NCBI RefSeq assembly: GCF_026914185.1
Contig: NC_070560.1
Span: 4,331,501-4,395,500 of the forward strand
Reading direction: 5' to 3'
DNA length: 64,000 nt
Source of the DNA: Puccinia triticina
Taxonomy: Eukaryota; Basidiomycota; Pucciniomycetes; Pucciniales; Pucciniaceae
A model generated the notes under the pieces. That model worked only from the letters and a program-made list of their open reading frames with translations, did no database searches and was not told the DNA's origin. Position numbers and translations under genes: made by a program. Shown here one piece after another: positions 1-10,807 of this stretch (position 1 is the first letter of the stretch; each line of letters starts with the position of its first letter).

Positions 1-1257
1 TTTAAATAACCTTGACTATCCAGAAGGAAGCTAAAAAATTGTGGCTGGATTAAACTTGTCTAATCCAGAGACCCTCCACGTTTCTTTGGTGAGAGGAGGC
101 TGTAGCACTCTCTAGCACAGCTTGGCAGCACTCTCCTGAAGAGGTAGCATTGCCAGTGGATGTGCATTCCCACCAGAATAATCTTGAATATCTGCTTATC
201 TTGAACCTGCTCAGTTTCTCTCTCTCTTTCTCTCTTCCTCTTATATTTGTATTTTCTTTATCCAAAGAAATCCAAATATTGTCCCCCATTTTCTTGTGTC
301 CTGCTGTCACTATAGAAACTCAGGCTCACACAAGATAAGACTCCTGTGGTCTGTCTGGGGTGTTTGGGGACGGCAAAGGTTCCACCCGGCGGGTGAGAGT
401 GAAGAATTCATTGGGCGATTGGTTCAAGGTGGAGGTCCTTTTTTCGGGAGGCATGTCCTGGAAATATAGCAGAAAATCTAGCGTTGTGCAAAAGCTGCAA
501 AGGGTGAAAGGGCAGGTGGGCTGGCCCTTCAAGTGGACTCACGTCAACCAAAATTTTCCAGACAATGATACTGATCCAATGGTCTGCAGTGTGTTGAATT
601 GAGACCAGCAGGGGGGATGACTCTGAGATGGGACTCAGAAGTCAGCACAATGTGACAGGGGATCAACCGAGGGGACAGACTAACCTAGGGCGGGATGGAG
701 CCGGGTTTTTTGGGGAGGCCAGTGATGTTTTTTCTTTTTTGCGGGCTGGGTGGGTGGGGGGGGGGGGGGGGGGGGGGGGTGGCCGGTTTGTGGTTGGGTC
801 CAATCAGAGGGGGGTGGGCTGGATTGGGTGCCATGGCTGAGGGGGGGAGGTGTGAGGAAGTATGTGGAAGAAAGGAAGAATTGGAAGGTCATACAGCCCC
901 CAGCTGGGCAGGGGGCTGAAATGTGAAACCGTGTTGGTTGGATTTTCAGCCACACAGAAAAGCAAGCTTTTTTGCGTTAGCTGTACAGTAGCTCCTCTTG
1001 GGTGGGTGACTTGTGGGCTGTTACATTAAATTCACAAAGTTTGGGCTGCATCCGCCGCCTTTACAGCCCCAAAACTACCGCCTCCGCTGGAGATGCTCTT
1101 ACATGAATCAAATGATTTATCATAAAAATAGTGTATGATAGATCTCTGTTGACAATTAAATATGAAAAAATTATTATTTATTCCACCATCACCACCTGTA
1201 GAGTCCCTACCCTACACCTACCCTGGAACAACTACAAATATGTACCCACCACCAAAC
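1..1257. other. No gene seen; contains a 24-G homopolymer
   Basis: No convincing coding region is visible on either strand. The only notable object is an uninterrupted run of 24 G at 756-779, inside a G-rich stretch from about 735 to 860. The short open frames across it encode poly-Gly or poly-Pro and look like by-products of the run. Confidence 0.6.
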
Positions 1258-1478
1258 TGGTCATCAAGAGCACTGTCAGCCATCAATGATTGGCTGTCCT
1301 GCTAACTGTCTGCCCGGTCATTGAGAGAATCAAAAGCAATCAATGACCGGCTACACATATAACCAACCATAAAGAATATGGCAAGCTCTCAATGACTGGC
1401 TATACTGGTCATCAAGAGCTTTCTCAATGACTGGCTATACTGGTGATTGAGAGCTCTCTCAATGACTGGGTATACCGG
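1258..1478. repeat. Alternating-palindrome minisatellite, left block
   Basis: Diverged units of about 31-35 bp combine two palindromes: ATGACYGG-N5-CCGGTCAT and GAGAGCTCTC. Units repeat head to tail, so both strands look alike. The array resumes at 2462 after a solo LTR and again at 18350 after element A, which shows that both retroelements landed in one pre-existing array. I see no coding potential. Confidence 0.8.
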
Positions 1479-2461
1479 TGTGGTGTTCCATATGCGTGTC
1501 AATGCCAAAAGCACATTGCAGAGGTATTATAGTAGAGGGAGTGTGTAATACAGTGCGGGGGAAGAAGGGAAGAAGGAGCAAGATGGCAGGAGAGGCCTTG
1601 ACCCCCCACATTGGGGATGGAACAGGTTAGACAGTGGATGCAGAGTGTGTGGAAGAGGATGGAAGGTGGCTTGGTTGCATAGCAACACATGACATCATGC
1701 AGTGCAGTACATGCATGAAAGTGCTGTGTAGCTCAGCGCCTCATGCAGCATATATCTCTCATTGTTTGTACGTATAGTACAGCATATGCAGGTAGATAAG
1801 CTGTACAGGAAGTGTCTCCTGCAGCATAAACCCCTCATTGTTTGTACATGCAGCGCAGTACATGCATGAGAGTGCTGTGTAGTGGAGATCCCCTGCAGCA
1901 ATAATCCCTTGTGAGGAGCTTCCCTGGAGCAAAAATCCCTCACCCTTCAATATATAAGGAGGCCCTTTCCCCCCTCATCAGCCTAGGAAGGTTTGGTCAC
2001 AGTAGCTAGTTTAGTCAGCAGTGGTTATTAGTGGTATTAGTGATTAGTACAAGTAGCGTAGAAGTTTAGTAGCGGTATAAGTGTGTCAGAAGTAGTAGAA
2101 CCAAGAATAACACAACAACAAATTTGAGTTAAGCAGCATATTAGTAACGTGTAGTACGGGTATAACAAAGTAAGTATATTGCCTGCGTGCGAAGAAGTTA
2201 TAACAGATTTGCTAGCCTGTTGAATCAAGTGATCTAGGTCTGATAGAGATTACTATATGAAAGTAAGATCTATCTTGGAATCAGCCATATCTTTATAAAT
2301 ATTGATTACAAGACTCTTAGATATTTGCATAGTATTATTAGAGGGGCAGGTCTTTCAAACCACCCGTAAGTTGTAATAGCCTTTCAACCTATTAAGCAAT
2401 TTATTTCCCCCTCAGCAGATATTTCACCAACTTATATTTAGTGTCCCACATGAGTCCTACA
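1479..2461. mobile_element. Solo LTR (983 bp) inside the palindromic array
   Basis: It starts TGTGGTG and ends CCTACA, and is flanked by CCGG on both sides (1475-1478 and 2462-2465), consistent with a short target-site duplication inside the array. A TATA box (TATATAAG, 1951-1958) lies about mid-length, followed by a strong donor-like GTAAGTA at 2170 and acceptor-like CAG sites near 2410, the same promoter-then-intron layout as other LTRs here. Short repeats around CTCATTGTTTGTAC lie at about 1700-1900. No internal coding region accompanies it. Family unknown. Confidence 0.6.
1951..1958 (+). promoter_or_regulatory. LTR TATA box
   Basis: TATATAAG inside the solo LTR, followed by pyrimidine-rich sequence where initiation would be expected. 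The + orientation is inferred from this box. Confidence 0.45.
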
Positions 2462-2669
2462 CCGGTCATTGAGAGCCCTCTCAATGACTGGATATACAGT
2501 TATCAAGAGCTCTCTCAATTGGTATATACCGGTCATCGAGAACTCTCTCATTAATGACTGGCTACACCGGTCATCAAGAGCGTTCTTGATGACTGACTAT
2601 ACCGTTCATCAAGAGAGCTCTTGATGACTAAATTTACCGTTCATCGAGAGAGCTCTCAATGACTGACTT
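2462..2669. repeat. Alternating-palindrome minisatellite, middle block
   Basis: Continuation of the array at 1258-1478 with the same two palindromes. It ends in GACTT (2665-2669), the left copy of element A's target-site duplication. Confidence 0.8.
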
Positions 2670-2981
2670 TGTCAGGTTCCAAAACAAGGAGCTGAACACT
2701 TTCTATCCTGTAAGTGTCCTCTTTGAGCAAGACAGCGCCGCTGTTGGACGCGAAGAACCAGCCTTGTTCTGAACTTGGCTTGTGTACTAATCATAAAACC
2801 CTACCGCAGCTTTGGCAGGCAAAGCTTTAGCCTTCAACCCTGATTCCTGGTCAGGTGTGGCGTCCAACCCCGACTCTTGGGCAGGTGTGGCGCTTATTTC
2901 TCCTGAACCCTGAGTTTCCTCAGCAAGAAAGGTTTTCCCGATTCGTCGGATCTCTAACCAGTCAGTAACCTGACTTGTGTC

Positions 2982-2988
2982 TATAAAA
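2982..2988 (+). promoter_or_regulatory. TATA box of LTR A
   Basis: TATAAAA followed by TGGAGCTG; the same box is at 17072-17078 in the 3' LTR. This is the likely RNA polymerase II promoter of element A. Confidence 0.6.
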
Positions 2989-3425
2989 TGGAGCTGCTCT
3001 GTTGCCAGAAGCTAACTCTTCATCCTCTTTTCATTGTCATCTTCAAACACACTAGCATCAGCACCTGACCAACAAAACTCCTTAAAACCTTTACAAAAGA
3101 ACCTTTAGTCTTTCCCATAATAACTCGCTTAAACTTGTTGCCATACTTGGCCTCTATCTTTTTCTTCATTTTAATCTCAAACTTCTCGCTGCCGAACTCG
3201 GCATAATCTTCCTTTTAAATTAATCTCAAAATTCCCGCGTCCTGCACCTCGGTGCTTTCCTCACGATTCTCATCTACCAGTGTCTCTTCAGTAACACTTT
3301 CAATCTTTGTCTCAAATAATATCCGCTTAAACTCTACCCTTGCTCTTAGGTAAGAGCACCAGCTTGTTTCTGCTTCCCATCTCTTTTTCACGACTCCTAG
3401 TCTGATCTGAAATATATTGCTCTTA

Positions 3426-3808
3426 GGCCCCGTTTGGCACCAATATAATTATAGGTGATATAATCGCTGATTAATTCAATAAAAAATAGAAAATTCAACA
3501 TAAAGCCTCCAAATTTTTTTTGTAAGCAATCTAAAGTGCTGGTCTCTTCAACTTTGAAATCAGATTCAACTGATTCAGCCATCTTCAGCACCATAATACC
3601 ATTATATTACTTTTGACCAACATGAAGTGATATAATGGTATTATGATGCTGAAGATGGCTGGATAAGTTGATTCTGGGTTCACAGTTGAAGAGACCAGCA
3701 CTGTAGGTTGCCTACAAAAAAAATTTGGAGGCTTTATGTTGAATTTTGAATTTTTTATTGAATTAATCAGCAATTATATCACCTATAATATTGGTGCCAA
3801 ACGGGGCC
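3426..3808. mobile_element. Harbinger/Tourist-like foldback MITE (383 bp)
   Basis: Ends GGCCCCGTTTGGCACCAATA and its inverse, flanked by TTA on both sides (3423-3425 and 3809-3811), as expected for PIF/Harbinger MITEs. Almost the whole element is one inverted repeat with a small centre near 3600-3620, so it can fold into a single long hairpin. It lies exactly in the 3' splice-site-like TTAG of the LTR intron-like unit. The 3' LTR lacks it, which gives the empty site for comparison. No coding capacity. Confidence 0.88.
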
Positions 3809-3935
3809 TTAGTTCTCTTAATTCTCACAGATTTACAGTCTTGAAGCAGAAAACCGGTACGCCTCAAAACACCCAGAAATCATAAGAGCAAGGACGACCA
3901 CGACTTCAAGCAAAGAAGAATTGTCAACCCTTCCA

Positions 3936-5552
3936 ATGCTAATTGGCAACAGCAACTACCCAATGTGGTTGCAGCGATTGACGACATACCTTGGCCATAA
4001 GGACCTCCTCACCACGGTCAACACTGATCCTGGTCCAAACCCAAACCTGAGCACCACCAAGAAACTAAACGAGGCTGCTTTCATCATAAGCTCCAAAATA
4101 GGGGACCGAATCTATCACGGTATTGTCACTCAGCAGCGTGCGTCAAACGGGTATGCCATCTGGGCCAAAGTCAAAAGGATGTATGGTTCCAACAGAATTC
4201 ACAATTGGATCCGCGCGACCAACAAGTGGAACAACTTGTTCTTCAACGGTGATATTAATCAGTTCTTGGATCTGGTCGAATTATCTCTTGCCAAATTCGC
4301 TGCAATTGGAAAAATCACATCCAAAAGCAACATCTGCGGCTTTATTATTGCTAAAATATCCTCAAAACGACTTGGCCTGACCGATCCACTTTTAACCAAT
4401 GAGGTCTTGCAAAGCGACTCAGAAGCCCTTATTGAGAAACTCAGAGACCTAGCCAATCATGAAGAATTGAGCCACAAGCCCAATCACACCAAAAGGACTG
4501 CCATCGCATTGACAAGCAACTCTTGTGTTAGGCCGCCGCCGCGATGCAAAAAGGTCCACAATCCGAATGCAACTCACCCTGAATTGAAATGCTGGGCGCT
4601 GTATCCACACTTAATACCAGTTCGCGATCTTCCAGCAGCCAGTAATAGCACCACGGTAGCACCCGTTCCACCATCATCCCAAGCCACCGCCTATGAAACG
4701 CCAGCTTTTGCCAACATCACCACAGCTCAGTGTCTGCTTACCAAACCGCACCAACTTGCTCCAGTTCTTGATTCAGGAGCCTTGCACCATATGTTGAATG
4801 ACCTGTTGTTCTTCACTGAAACCAAAGTTGTAAACATCCCAATCAGCACGGGCAAAGGTGCAAATGACTTAACAGCAACCCAAGGAGGCATTGCAAAGAT
4901 CTTTCAATCAACAGGAAAGCTGGTGGTTCTTAGAAACGCCCTCTATGTCCCAGGTCTCACGCGCAACCTGATCTCGGTGGGGCAGCTTATGGAGAAGGAT
5001 ATCCGAATTTGCAAAGTAGCAGGCACCTATGAAGTTGTCATTGACAACTCCATCTTCTTTTCCTGTAACTTAATCAACGGCATCTTTGAGTTCAACTCAC
5101 CTATAGGTCCAGTCTCAGCTCTTGTCACCAATCTTGCTAGCACGACACATTCTCTAACCACATCGCCATTTCAAACCTGGCACAACCGCCTCGGGCATGC
5201 CAGCGCAGGAAAAATCAGAGTCGCAGTCAACAACGCCTCTCTCAGCCCATCATCAGCCTGTGACTCATGTATGCTTGGAAAGACCTCAAAACTTCCGTTC
5301 AAGGGTAGCTTTGACACCACGAGAAATCCACTTGAGGTGATTCATGGTGATTTGGTTGGCCCCATCTCTCCCTCAACCAATTCAGGGGCTAAGTACTTCC
5401 TCACCTTGGTTGACCAACACACCAGGTATATCAGTGTTACTCTTCTCAAAGAAAAGTCGGCCGCATGCAAGGCGATTATTGATTTCAAAACCTTCTTTGA
5501 AACCCAGACTGGATTCCGCATAAAGAAGCTCATCACGGACGGAGGCGGCGAA
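3936..5552 (+). pseudogene. Element A gag-protease-integrase N-terminal part
   Basis: Open frame from the ATG at 3936. It shows the copia Gag (UBN2-like) start with GNSNYPMWLQ, the aspartic protease motif DSGA, the HHCC zinc region of integrase (WHNRLGH ... CDSCMLGK), and the first two catalytic Asp of the integrase core (HGDLVGP and TDGGGE). It stops at the insertion point of element B, between the Glu codon of TDGGGE and the next Phe. Remaining pol lies at 10808-11979 and 13332-14468. Confidence 0.85.
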
Positions 5553-5858
5553 TGTTGAGGTTTTGTGTTTTTTTCCTTTCTGTTTCAGTATGCTTCCAAC
5601 CTATCACTCGTCTTTCATCTTTCTTCATTCTGTGACATGTGTATGTAGGCATCTAGCTCAACGGGTGTGCGTGCGTGGAAGCTCCTTTTCCTCATCCTTC
5701 CACGCATGTACTCATCACTGTTGTCCGTTGAGCTAGGTGAGTTCTTTTCTTTCTCTTCTTTCTTTCCTTTCTTTTCCTTTCTTTGTTGTTGCAATGAATC
5801 TTATCCTTCCACGCACGTACTCATCACTGTTGTCCGTTGAGCTAGGTTCATTGCAAGA
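5553..5858 (+). repeat. 5' LTR of element B
   Basis: 306 bp, TGTTGAGG...TTGCAAGA (the end is not the canonical CA). It holds a direct duplication of about 40 bp ending GTTGAGCTAG, at about 5694-5736 and 5806-5845, and an inverted copy upstream. The first copy is followed by GTGAGT, so 5737-5845 reads as a GT...AG intron-like unit. Confidence 0.85.
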
Positions 5859-5942
5859 GGTTATGAGCACCTTCTACCGCTGACGTGAACACCATCAATA
5901 CTGCTTGAGGATCCGTAAGCTTCACGTTAAAGCTAGAGACAT

Positions 5943-8900
5943 ATGCAGTCTCCACCATCGCCTTTTCTGAAGAACGCCGAAAATACCATCAACCAATCAT
6001 CATCACCCACAAACTCCCCACCCAACCCCAAGCCAACCATGTCTGCGAGCACTGGCCAGGAAACCTGGACACACCCCGCCGTGAAAACCGCCACTATTGA
6101 ACGTCTCAAAGCGCCTGCGCCAGGGTCCCACTATTCTGAGTGGACCTGGTTCATGCAAGCACATCTTAACACGACCGATGTGATTTACGTTATCGACAAA
6201 CAGCCGGAGAAAGCCAAAACCAACCCGAACCATGTCCGCAACAACAAGGCCGCTTTTGGAGCCATCTCTGGCACCATCCATTCCGCCCATGTCCGACTGG
6301 TTTGTCACATCACCAACAACGCACGCGCCCTCTGGATCGCCCTCAAGGCCGCCCATCAGGACTCCTCAGCCGGAGGTATAACCTACTACCTCAGGAGGCT
6401 CACCTCCGCTCGCATGCACGGTGATGATCTCCTCGCTCACCTGGAAGGCATGGCCAAAGATTTTGACCAGCTCGCCACGCTAGTAACCCCTGAAGCCCCC
6501 CTCACTGTCGACGACATCTACTCCACCTCAATTCTTACTTCCCTCTCTCCCGACTGGCTCTCTTGCGTCTCTTCAATGATGAACGAGCCGAGAGGTGCGC
6601 CAACCAAGCTAATTGACGCACTCAAGTCGGAGCATCTCAGGCAAAAGACAAGGAACAAGGACCAGAGCCTGCTAGAATCCATGGCCAGGGCTTCCCTTTC
6701 TCAGCCCAACTCATCTCGACCTCCCAGGCCTCCTCTTGACCACGCCCTCTACTGTTCCTTCTGCAAGCGCTCCGGACACAACCTCGAGGTGTGCGAGAAC
6801 GCTGCCAGGATCTTAGCCAAACACAATCGCCGGAACTCATCATCAAATCGCCGCTCTGGTGCAGGCAGCCAGTCAGGGAGGTCTTTGGGCAACCGTTTTA
6901 AACATTGTCCCCAAGCAAAAGCGGGCCAGACTACGGTAGTAGATCTAGGGGGGAATGATAACAACGACGAGTCGGACTACTCCGGGTCTGAAGTTGATAA
7001 GTACTCCACCTCCTCTCCTCCCCCTGCCAAAGCAGGCAACGCCACAGCAGTACTACAGCGGTCCGCTGAAGTCTGTTTGGGCGCCATGAGAGACGCAAAC
7101 CTCGACTTGGGCTGCTCCATCTCAATGACGCCCTACATGGATCAGGTCAAGAACCCAGTGTCTGATGACACTCCCATTCGCCTGGCGGATCACTCCCTTG
7201 TCAAGGCAACTCACCGAGGCTCCTTTACTCTCCCAGTAGAGTCCAGCACATTGATTCCGGCACTTGTTGTCCCTGCTCTACATGAACCACTTGTATCAAT
7301 CTCCGGTCTTTGCAATGCCAACTTGACGGTCGTATTCAACAAATTGACCTGCTACATCTATAGATCTAATAAGGTCGTGGTGTCGGGCACTCCAATTGGC
7401 ACAGGGTACAGGAAAGAAAATCTCTATTATCTTCCCTCGGACAATGTGAGGTCTCATTCAGCCTCCTTTTCCATTCTTCCAAGGCATGATGATTCCCTAA
7501 TGGGATTCCATATTCGCCTGTCTCACATAGGCCTCCGGCCCCTGAAACAACTTCTTCGCCGTCTCGACATACACCCGACTATCCTGAACGAGGTGGAAGT
7601 TCAGCAATGCCCCACGTGCATGCAATCAAAAATGCATCGGCGCCCATTCCATTCACGCGCCTCCTACCAATCCGATGAACCCAGAAAGATTATTCACTCC
7701 AACGTTGGCTCCTTCAAGGTCCCCTCAAGAGAGGGCTATAAATATTTTGTTACTTTTGTCAACGATTGTTCCAAATACACTTCCGTTTTTCCCATGAAAT
7801 TAAAATCCCAAGTTCTATCCTGTTTCAAAATTTTTCGCGCATTTTTCGAGAAGACTGGTCAGCACAAAATCCTCTCTCTGCTTTTGGATAACGGAGGAGA
7901 GTATGTCTCAAAGGAGTTTGAGCTTTACCTGAGTCAAGCGGGAATTACACACGAGCCTGGCCCTCCCCACTCACCCAAGCTAAATGGAGTGGCGGAAAGA
8001 ACTAACAGAACAATAGGCAACTTGGTGAGGTGCTCTTTACTCAATGCGCATCTCCCCAAGATCTTCTGGGCAGACACTTTGCGTCATGTGTTTCACTCCT
8101 TCAACTCCTTCCCCTGCCGCACTCCGACCGGTTTTCTGGCACCCAACAAAATCCTGGACAAGCCTCTTGTCTCCCCCAAGCATCTCCATCCTTTCGGCTG
8201 CCTGGCGTGGTACAAGGTGCCAGAGGCCAACAGGAAGAAACTCAACAATAAAGGTAGAGCCACCGTTTTTCTCTCATATCTCCGTGACGGAAACGGGTTT
8301 TGGGTCTGGGATCTGGAAAATCATTCAGTGGTCAAAACTCGCGATATCATCTGTGAGGACACTGTTTTTCCTTATGCCTCCCCCCTCTCAAAGCCAGCCG
8401 ATCCTGTGTTTGTTGAACTACCATGGCCATCCAACTATTGCCGTCCCAAACCTCAGTCCGCACCACCAGATTCCCCTCCAGACGTGCCTCAAACTGCGCC
8501 GGATCCAAACCCTCCGTCCCCAGTGAGGACACCCACACCAGATCTACCTCTCCTGAACATTCACCTTGAACCGCGTTTTGACAGACGCCTAACAGCATCA
8601 ATACATGCGCCGCAAATTGAGTCCGGACCCCTTCCTCCCAAATCTCCCTCCCCTCCCCCTCATCAAACGTCACCATCTGAAGATATCTTGCCTCCTGCAC
8701 CGCAACCCGCGCTCCAGCCCTCCAAATCAAAAAAGAAGGTCAACGTACAACCAACACTTTCGCTGCAAAATTTGTCTAGGACCAGCCGTCCACCGGATGG
8801 CTACGGGGACTGGGCCAAATCAACTGGTCCAGCGGGAGATATCAACACCCCCAAGACCTGGAAACAGCTCATGAAATCGCCAAACAAAAGCAAATGGTTG

Positions 8901-10349
8901 AAGGCGGCGGACAATGAATTTTCTTCCTTACTAGGTATGTCCACCTGGCGCCTTGTTCCCCAACCGGCGAAGCGCAAGATCATCAAATCCAAATGGGTAT
9001 TCAAAGTTAAACGGCGGGCAGATAAAACTATTCAAAAACTTAAAGCGCGCCTGGTCGCCATGGGGTACACACAAGTGCAAGGCGTGGATTACAAAGAAGT
9101 TTTTGCTCCTACTCTACGCTTGGAAACCCTGAGGCTAATTCTTTCTTTAATGGCTATCAAGGGCTGGAAGGGACGACAAGTTGATTTCAAAACAGCTTTC
9201 CTCAACGGCAAACTGTCCGAACCAATCTACATGGAACAACCGCCGGGATTTGAAGACTCAGAACACCCTGATTGGGTCTGCAAAGTGAACAGATCAATTT
9301 ACGGTCTTAAGCAGTCACCAAGAGAGTGGAACATTGAGCTTCATCGCGGCCTTATTGAATGCGGTCTCAAACAATCGAAATACAACCCCACCCTGTACTT
9401 CAAGTTGAATGACAACACTCTAGTTGGTGCAGTTACCGTCCACGTCGATGATCTCGCCATTGTCAGTGACTCATCCTTTGTGGACCCCCTAATCACCAAC
9501 CTTGGCAAGAAATTCAAAATCAGAGCAGATGAAGACCTACATCTTTTCCTGTCCATGAAGATCACGCGTGATCTCTCCAACAGTCACGTCTATGTCTCAC
9601 AATCTCACTACATCGACAAGCTTCATCAACGGTTTCTCCGGGACAACCACATACCTGTCTCGACTCCAACTGACTTGTTGTTTAAGAATCTAGTTCCCCG
9701 CACGGCAGATGAACCACCCTCATCGGGGCCGTACAATCAGCTCATTGGCTCCCTGCTTTGGGCAGCGCAGTGCACTAGACCCGACATCTCCTTTGCAGTC
9801 AATTGTCTATCGCAATTTCTCAGAGATCCCTCTGACTCCCACTGGAAAGCCGCGGTTAGAATTCTGAACTATCTGATCAAAACTAACAATCTTCGTCTCC
9901 GTCTGGGTGGGTCCTTAAACTGCTCAGGTTACAGCGACTCAGACTGGGCGGAGGACCGCCACAACAGGCGCTCGACCTCGGCGTACACATTTCGCATAGG
10001 GGACGGCGCAATCTCCTGGAAATCTAGAAAACAAGCAACGGTCTCCTTGTCCAGTACCGAGGCGGAGTACAAAGCGATGTCGGATTCATGCAAAGAAGGT
10101 CTTTGGATCCGATACATTCTGTCGGAGCTACGCCTTTGGCCCAAATCAGCTCTCCCACTCCATGTCAATAACGCGGGCGCTAAGGCCCTGGCGAAAAACC
10201 CCGAGCATCATTCCCAGACAAAGCACATCCACACCCGTTTCCACTTTGTGCGCAACTGTGTCAAGGCCAAAAGACTGGTGGTCATGCACGTGTCAACTAA
10301 GGACATGTTGACAAAACCACTCTCCAGGACTTCTCTCGAATCTCAGTGA
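5943..10349 (+). CDS. Element B Gag-Pol polyprotein (1468 aa), catalytically suspect
   Basis: One uninterrupted frame. In order: Gag with a CCHC knuckle (CSFCKRSGHNLEVC), protease, integrase HHCC region, integrase core ending LDNGGEY...GVAER, RT with HVDD, and RNase H (SDSDWAED, STEAEY, QTKHIH). Length is normal for copia. Several key residues are altered: protease DSG is DLG (7108), the integrase HSD is HSN (7701), FVDD is FVND (7761), and the RNase H VDN is VNN (10167). Every one is a CpG transition. The frame is intact yet the enzyme is probably dead unless supplied in trans. A downstream Met at 6039 is an alternative start. Confidence 0.88.
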   Translation: MQSPPSPFLKNAENTINQSSSPTNSPPNPKPTMSASTGQETWTHPAVKTATIERLKAPAPGSHYSEWTWFMQAHLNTTDVIYVIDKQPEKAKTNPNHVRNNKAAFGAISGTIHSAHVRLVCHITNNARALWIALKAAHQDSSAGGITYYLRRLTSARMHGDDLLAHLEGMAKDFDQLATLVTPEAPLTVDDIYSTSILTSLSPDWLSCVSSMMNEPRGAPTKLIDALKSEHLRQKTRNKDQSLLESMARASLSQPNSSRPPRPPLDHALYCSFCKRSGHNLEVCENAARILAKHNRRNSSSNRRSGAGSQSGRSLGNRFKHCPQAKAGQTTVVDLGGNDNNDESDYSGSEVDKYSTSSPPPAKAGNATAVLQRSAEVCLGAMRDANLDLGCSISMTPYMDQVKNPVSDDTPIRLADHSLVKATHRGSFTLPVESSTLIPALVVPALHEPLVSISGLCNANLTVVFNKLTCYIYRSNKVVVSGTPIGTGYRKENLYYLPSDNVRSHSASFSILPRHDDSLMGFHIRLSHIGLRPLKQLLRRLDIHPTILNEVEVQQCPTCMQSKMHRRPFHSRASYQSDEPRKIIHSNVGSFKVPSREGYKYFVTFVNDCSKYTSVFPMKLKSQVLSCFKIFRAFFEKTGQHKILSLLLDNGGEYVSKEFELYLSQAGITHEPGPPHSPKLNGVAERTNRTIGNLVRCSLLNAHLPKIFWADTLRHVFHSFNSFPCRTPTGFLAPNKILDKPLVSPKHLHPFGCLAWYKVPEANRKKLNNKGRATVFLSYLRDGNGFWVWDLENHSVVKTRDIICEDTVFPYASPLSKPADPVFVELPWPSNYCRPKPQSAPPDSPPDVPQTAPDPNPPSPVRTPTPDLPLLNIHLEPRFDRRLTASIHAPQIESGPLPPKSPSPPPHQTSPSEDILPPAPQPALQPSKSKKKVNVQPTLSLQNLSRTSRPPDGYGDWAKSTGPAGDINTPKTWKQLMKSPNKSKWLKAADNEFSSLLGMSTWRLVPQPAKRKIIKSKWVFKVKRRADKTIQKLKARLVAMGYTQVQGVDYKEVFAPTLRLETLRLILSLMAIKGWKGRQVDFKTAFLNGKLSEPIYMEQPPGFEDSEHPDWVCKVNRSIYGLKQSPREWNIELHRGLIECGLKQSKYNPTLYFKLNDNTLVGAVTVHVDDLAIVSDSSFVDPLITNLGKKFKIRADEDLHLFLSMKITRDLSNSHVYVSQSHYIDKLHQRFLRDNHIPVSTPTDLLFKNLVPRTADEPPSSGPYNQLIGSLLWAAQCTRPDISFAVNCLSQFLRDPSDSHWKAAVRILNYLIKTNNLRLRLGGSLNCSGYSDSDWAEDRHNRRSTSAYTFRIGDGAISWKSRKQATVSLSSTEAEYKAMSDSCKEGLWIRYILSELRLWPKSALPLHVNNAGAKALAKNPEHHSQTKHIHTRFHFVRNCVKAKRLVVMHVSTKDMLTKPLSRTSLESQ

Positions 10350-10501
10350 TCATGATTTGGCATTGTCTAATTTCTGACTCCCTTTTTTTTTGGTTGTTTT
10401 CTCTTCCTTCTCTCTAAATTTTCCCTTTTTTTTTTTTTCTTTTCTCACTTCTAAAATGTTTTCATTTTTTTTTTCTTCTCTAGGTTGTCAGCAAGGGGGG
10501 G

Positions 10502-10807
10502 TGTTGAGGTTTTGTGTTTTTTTCCTTTCTGTTTCAGTATGCTTCCAACCTATCACTCGTCTTTCATCTTTCTTCATTCTGTGACATGTGTATGTAGGCA
10601 TCTAGCTCAACGGGTGTGCGTGCGTGGAAGCTCCTTTTCCTCATCCTTCCACGCACGTACTCATCACTGTCGTCCGTTGAGCTAGGTGAGTTCTTTTCTT
10701 TCTCTTCTTTCTTTCCTTTCTTTTCCTTTCTTTGTTGTTGCAATGAATCTTATCCTTCCACGCACGTACTCATCACTGTTGTCCGTTGAGCTAGGTTCAT
10801 TGCAAGA
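10502..10807 (+). repeat. 3' LTR of element B
   Basis: 306 bp, near-identical to the 5' copy. It is preceded by a purine tract ending at 10501 and followed by the GCGAA duplication. Confidence 0.9.

Larger units (their letters stand above)
2670..3829 (+). repeat. 5' LTR of element A (with MITE inside)
   Basis: TGTCAGG...CTCACA, about 774 bp after removing the 383-bp MITE and its TTA duplication. It has a TATA box (2982-2988). A GT...AG intron-like unit runs from GTAAGA at 3350 to the TTAG at the left MITE junction. Five of the roughly eight differences from the 3' LTR that I compared are CG versus TG or CA. Confidence 0.85.
5553..10807 (+). mobile_element. Copia retrotransposon B, complete and young
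   Basis: Two 306-bp LTRs flank one long polyprotein frame. The 5-bp duplication GCGAA is at 5548-5552 and 10808-10812 and restores element A's integrase frame when B is removed. The primer-binding region GGTTATGAGCACC follows the 5' LTR at 5859 and a polypurine tract (GCAAGGGGGG) precedes the 3' LTR. The LTRs differ at two positions that I can see, both CG versus TG. It is inserted in the integrase domain of element A. Confidence 0.92.

Noticed and set aside
756..779. 24-G run as a functional G-quadruplex or promoter element
   Set aside because: A single homopolymer in a region without genes; its length is also uncertain in an assembly, so no function is claimed.
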